Shown here: positions 6,977 to 8,997 of the stretch, in pieces
Layout of the letters: each line of letters starts with the position of its first letter
Numbering within the stretch: position 1 is the stretch's first letter
Origin: a bacterium
Lineage (GTDB): Bacteria > Chloroflexota > Dormibacteria > UBA8260 > Bog-877
Direction: 5' to 3'
DNA: 8,997 nt
NCBI GenBank assembly: GCA_021817025.1
Contig: JAKAWF010000118.1
Coordinates: forward strand, 1 to 8,997
The notes under the pieces: model-generated
Told to the model about the DNA's origin: nothing
The model's input: only the letters and a program-made list of their open reading frames with translations
Databases searched by the model: none
Made by a program: the position numbers and the translations under genes

Positions 6977-7012
6977 GGGGCGGGGCCGGGCGCCGGACGC
7001 GCCCCGCGCCCC
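6977..7012 (-). repeat. GC-rich stem in the leader of the TPR gene
   Basis: GGGGCGGGGC (6977-6986) can pair with GCCCCGCGCCCC (7001-7012), ten G-C pairs with a 2-base bulge and a loop of 14. It lies about 27 bases upstream of the AGGAGG of the TPR gene, within its probable leader, and upstream of the parA promoter on the other strand. A role is not evident. Confidence 0.35.
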
Positions 7013-7049
7013 AATTCGACCAAGTTTCCCGCACCCGCCGGGGCGGCCA

Positions 7050-7055
7050 TATGAT
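7050..7055 (+). promoter_or_regulatory. Probable -10 element of parA
   Basis: TATGAT differs from TATAAT at one position and is nearly the only AT-rich spot in the parA/TPR spacer. No good -35 is found at the right distance. Transcription would begin near 7062, about 55 bases before the parA ATG. The same bases read on the minus strand as TATCAT (7056-7051), so it may also serve the divergent TPR gene. The in-frame ATG at 7051 falls inside this box, which argues against it as the parA start. Confidence 0.45.
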
Positions 7056-7116
7056 AACGGCAGCGCGCGCCCACCACGGCCGCTGGAGCGGCCGGGCGCC
7101 GCATGGGCCTGCAACC

Positions 7117-7923
7117 ATGTCCTCGAACCACCACCCGAGCCACCGGCCCCAGGTCTTCGCCGTGGCCAACCAGAAGGGCGGGGTGGGCAAGACCACCACC
7201 GCGGTCAACCTGGGGGCGGCGCTCTCCGAGCGCGGTGCCCGGGTGATGTGCGTCGACCTGGACCCCCAGGGCCACCTCACGGTGAACATGGGGGTGACCA
7301 AGCCGGACGACCTCCGGCTCACGGTGTACGACGTGCTCTGCGAGCACAACGTCACCGCCGCCGACGTCCGGCTCTACTCTCCGGGGGTGGGTGTCGACTT
7401 TCTGCCCGCCAACGTGGAGCTGGCCGGGGCCGAGCTCCAGCTGGTGACGGAGATCGGGAGGGAGTCGGTGCTGCGCGAGAAGCTGCACCCCCTGCTCCCC
7501 GAGTACGACTACGTGATCATCGACTGCCCGCCATCCCTGGGGCTGCTGTCGATCAACGCCCTGGTGGCGGCCACCGAGGTGATCATCCCCCTCCAGTGCG
7601 AGTACTTCGGGATGAAGGGGATGGAGCAGCTGCGGCGGACCATCGACCGGGTCCGCACCAAGCTCAACCCCACGCTCCGCATCCACGGCATCCTCCCCAC
7701 CATCCACAAGGGCCGGACGGTCCACGCCAACGAGGTCCTCCGGGATGTCATCGAGCACTTCGGCGACCTGGTGTATCCCTTCCAGGTCGGGGACAGCATC
7801 CGCTTCGCCGAGTGCCCGCTGGCGGGCCAGTCGATCCTCCAGTACGCCAAGGACTCGGACGGGGCTGCCGCCTACCGCAGCCTCGCCGAGCACGTGATGA
7901 CCCTGAGTCAGGAGCAAGGGTGA
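7117..7923 (+). CDS. ParA/Soj-family partition ATPase
   Basis: This 268-residue protein is a deviant-Walker ATPase of the ParA/MinD superfamily. Such ATPases dimerise with ATP, bind DNA non-specifically and move cargo over the nucleoid when a partner stimulates hydrolysis. The deviant Walker A KGGVGKTT is at residues 20-27 with signature Lys20, Walker A' (VDLDPQG) is at 46-52, and Walker B (VIIDCPPS) is at 133-140. The C-terminal part (IRFAECPLAGQSILQYA) is typical of chromosomal Soj-like proteins. There is no N-terminal helix-turn-helix domain as in plasmid type Ia ParA. The ATG at 7117 fits the family; no ribosome binding site is visible, so its start is less certain than its identity. The next gene begins one base after the stop and is not parB, so this is an orphan ParA that may position something other than the chromosome origin. 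Confidence 0.94.
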   Translation: MSSNHHPSHRPQVFAVANQKGGVGKTTTAVNLGAALSERGARVMCVDLDPQGHLTVNMGVTKPDDLRLTVYDVLCEHNVTAADVRLYSPGVGVDFLPANVELAGAELQLVTEIGRESVLREKLHPLLPEYDYVIIDCPPSLGLLSINALVAATEVIIPLQCEYFGMKGMEQLRRTIDRVRTKLNPTLRIHGILPTIHKGRTVHANEVLRDVIEHFGDLVYPFQVGDSIRFAECPLAGQSILQYAKDSDGAAAYRSLAEHVMTLSQEQG

Positions 7924-7924
7924 G

Positions 7925-8263
7925 ATGGCCTTCAAGCGCGCCAGCCTGAGCGGCTCCGCCCAGCTCTTCCAGCCCACCCGGGTGCCGGCCAAAGAGGCAC
8001 CGGAGGAGTCCTCCGAGCCGGCGGCCGCCCGAGGGCGGGAGGAGTACCCGGCGCCGCTGGTTACCGAGGCGGTCCCGGACGTGGTCCCCCAGGGGCACCT
8101 CTACCGGCTCACGGACGAGGAGGTGGAGACCCTGGTGGCCGCCCTCCAGCACGCCAAGTTCCCCCACTCCTACCAACGGTTGCCGAAGCCCCCGCTGGAG
8201 GAGTTCGAGCAGCTGGAGGCGCTGCGCCAGAAGCTCGTCGACCAGCGGAGCCAGCGCCTCTGA
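7925..8263 (+). CDS. Small unknown protein coupled to ParA, possible ParA partner
   Basis: A 112-residue soluble protein that I do not recognise. Its ATG lies one base after the parA stop, with AGGAG (7910-7914) and AAGGG (7916-7920) upstream, so translation is probably coupled. Three parts can be seen. A short basic N-terminus FKRASLSGSAQLF (3-15) loosely resembles the N-terminal ParA-stimulating peptide of ParB (pattern KRGLGRGLxALF). A linker (about 18-55) rich in Pro, Glu and Ala is probably disordered. A C-terminal helical part (63-112), starting YRLTDEEVETLVAALQHAKFP and ending in a charged helix, could dimerise or bind a cargo. Partners of orphan ParA-type ATPases are often small proteins of this kind encoded next door, for example McdB beside McdA. 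The partner role is inference from position and the N-terminal pattern. It has no ParB nuclease-fold or helix-turn-helix domain. Confidence 0.8.
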   Translation: MAFKRASLSGSAQLFQPTRVPAKEAPEESSEPAAARGREEYPAPLVTEAVPDVVPQGHLYRLTDEEVETLVAALQHAKFPHSYQRLPKPPLEEFEQLEALRQKLVDQRSQRL

Positions 8264-8874
8264 GCACAGAGCCGGCCCGGCCCCGCCTCAGGATCGCGCG
8301 GGTCCGGGTCGCCGGCACCGTGGAGGCCAACTGCTACGTGGTGGCCTGCGCCCGGACCGCCCAGGCGGTGGTGATCGACCCCGGGGCCGAGGCCGACAAG
8401 GTGGTGGCCCAGTGCCAGGGGCTGGGGGTGACCCACATCCTGCTCACCCACGGGCACCGCAACCACGCGGGGGCCAAGGACCTCGTGCAGCAGGCGGTGG
8501 GTGGCACCACCGCCATGAGCCTTATCGACGCCAAGGCCTACCTGCGCTCCGCCGAGCACTACCTGCAGGACGGCGATCGGCTCCAGTTCGGGGATTTCGA
8601 GGTGGAGGTGCTCTCGACCCCGGGGCACAGCCCGGGAAGCCTCTGCTTCAAGGTGGGGAACCACCTCTTCACCGGCGACACGCTGCGCCAGGGCGACCTG
8701 GGCCCCACCAACCTCCCCGACCAGGACCTGGCGCGCCAGGTGACCTCGGTGCTCTCCCGGCTCCTCACCCTGCCCGAGAACACCGTGGTCTATCCCGGCC
8801 ACGGCCCCACCACCACGGTGGGCCAGGAGCGCATCTCCAACGTGGCGGTGGAGATGCTGCGCCGGGCCCGATGA
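8260..8874 (+). CDS. Metallo-beta-lactamase-fold hydrolase, glyoxalase II-like
   Basis: About 204 residues with the metallo-beta-lactamase fold of small glyoxalase II-like hydrolases. Metal ligands are visible: THGHRNH (His64, His66, His69), His128 in STPGHSPGS, Asp147 in FTGDTL, and His188 in YPGHGP. The family motif is HXHXDH; here the Asp is Asn68 (codon 8461-8463), which should weaken the second metal site or change the chemistry. The start is uncertain. The first usual start codon, GTG at 8320, would remove the first beta-strand, since LRIARVRV just upstream in the same frame matches the family's N-terminus. The only start-like codon far enough upstream is the CTG at 8260, which overlaps the preceding TGA (CTGA) and has GGAG 9 bases before it; it would give MSTEPARPRLRIARVRV. 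I use it, with GTG 8320 as the alternative. The overlap suggests co-translation with the ParA pair. Confidence 0.85.
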   Translation: MSTEPARPRLRIARVRVAGTVEANCYVVACARTAQAVVIDPGAEADKVVAQCQGLGVTHILLTHGHRNHAGAKDLVQQAVGGTTAMSLIDAKAYLRSAEHYLQDGDRLQFGDFEVEVLSTPGHSPGSLCFKVGNHLFTGDTLRQGDLGPTNLPDQDLARQVTSVLSRLLTLPENTVVYPGHGPTTTVGQERISNVAVEMLRRAR

Positions 8875-8890
8875 GGGACGACCCAGCTCC

Positions 8891-8896
8891 TACACT
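8891..8896 (+). promoter_or_regulatory. Probable -10 element giving a leaderless DUF503 mRNA
   Basis: TACACT fits the TANNNT -10 pattern and ends six bases before the ATG at 8903, so transcription would begin at the start codon itself. There is no ribosome binding site in the 28-base gap after the hydrolase gene. This spacing is the usual layout of leaderless genes in high-GC bacteria. No clear -35 is seen. Confidence 0.45.
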
Positions 8897-8902
8897 AGCC
8901 AG

Positions 8903-8997
8903 ATGGTGGTGGGAAGCCTCCAGCTCACCCTGCACCTGCCCCTCAGCCGCTCGCTCAAGGCCAAGCGGCAGGTGGTGGGGTCGCTGACCGCCCGGCT
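8903..8997 (+). CDS. ylxP: DUF503/YlxP family protein, 5' part only
   Basis: The first 31 codons are present and the gene runs off the window. The hallmark of DUF503 is an opening beta-strand (VVGSLQLTLHLP) followed by the motif SRSLKAKRQVV. The family are small proteins of about 95 residues, often encoded between infB and rbfA in the ribosome maturation cluster. The biochemical role is not well defined; in Bacillus the product is called YlxP. The ATG at 8903 is the only start that gives the family N-terminus. It is 28 bases after the hydrolase stop and has no ribosome binding site but a -10-like TACACT, so it probably begins its own leaderless transcript. rbfA and neighbours may follow beyond the edge, which the sequence cannot show. 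Confidence 0.82.
   Translation, partial: MVVGSLQLTLHLPLSRSLKAKRQVVGSLTAR

Noticed and set aside
5801..7114. 437-codon minus-strand frame across the TPR gene and its downstream spacer
   Set aside because: It is an Arg/Gly/Pro-rich shadow in another frame of the TPR gene and crosses the promoter of the Ig-like gene.
6340..7116. Long open frame on the plus strand continuing into parA
   Set aside because: It is antisense to the TPR gene, has no family resemblance, and the parA similarity begins only after 7117. Open antisense frames are expected in GC-rich coding DNA.
6937..7992. Minus-strand open frame extending the TPR gene upstream
   Set aside because: This part is antisense to parA and His/Gly/Val-rich without a domain, while a strong AGGAGG marks the GTG at 6936 as the real start.
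8871..8987. ATGA overlap at the end of the hydrolase gene as the start of the next gene
   Set aside because: The frame from the ATG at 8871 gives a Trp-rich sequence with no family match, while the frame from 8903 gives a clear DUF503 N-terminus.

Overview
The window is GC-rich, densely coding bacterial DNA with GTG and possibly CTG starts. It has a DUF664/DinB protein, a long cyclase-ATPase-TPR signalling protein, a soluble ParA, and at least one gene that looks leaderless. This suits a soil-type high-GC lineage (Actinomycetota, or a Dormibacterota/Chloroflexota relative), but nothing here fixes the phylum. I saw no rRNA, tRNA, CRISPR array, transposase or IS end.

Left part (1-1200). A DinB/DUF664 gene runs leftward (39-614). 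A 305-base spacer with short repeats and two competing hairpins separates it from a rightward Rrf2-type regulator remnant (from 920). The Rrf2 similarity stops near 1183, exactly where the convergent cyclase gene ends, and an inverted repeat spans the junction. It looks like a regulator that lost its 3' half.

Middle (1155-5920). Two leftward genes form a possible transcription unit. A sigma70-like promoter (TTGACA, 16 bases, TAGCAT) and a strong ribosome binding site precede a secreted Ig-like protein (4460-5800). An 86-base gap containing a perfect 16-bp hairpin with a GAGA loop follows. Then comes a ~1072-residue protein with a zinc ribbon, a class III adenylate cyclase domain, an AAA/STAND ATPase and helical repeats, the layout of soluble adenylyl cyclase.

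Right part (5971-8997). Two hairpins close a leftward gene for a TPR protein with a strongly acidic tail (6079-6936). It is divergent from a rightward cluster: an orphan ParA ATPase (7117-7923), a 112-residue unknown protein one base downstream, a metallo-beta-lactamase-fold hydrolase with an Asn in place of the usual motif Asp, and the start of a DUF503/YlxP gene. The small protein follows ParA where ParB would normally be, and its N-terminus loosely resembles the ParA-stimulating end of ParB. The ParA/small-protein pair, perhaps with the divergent acidic TPR protein, is the best candidate here for an undescribed system, probably an intracellular positioning or partition device. That role is inference.
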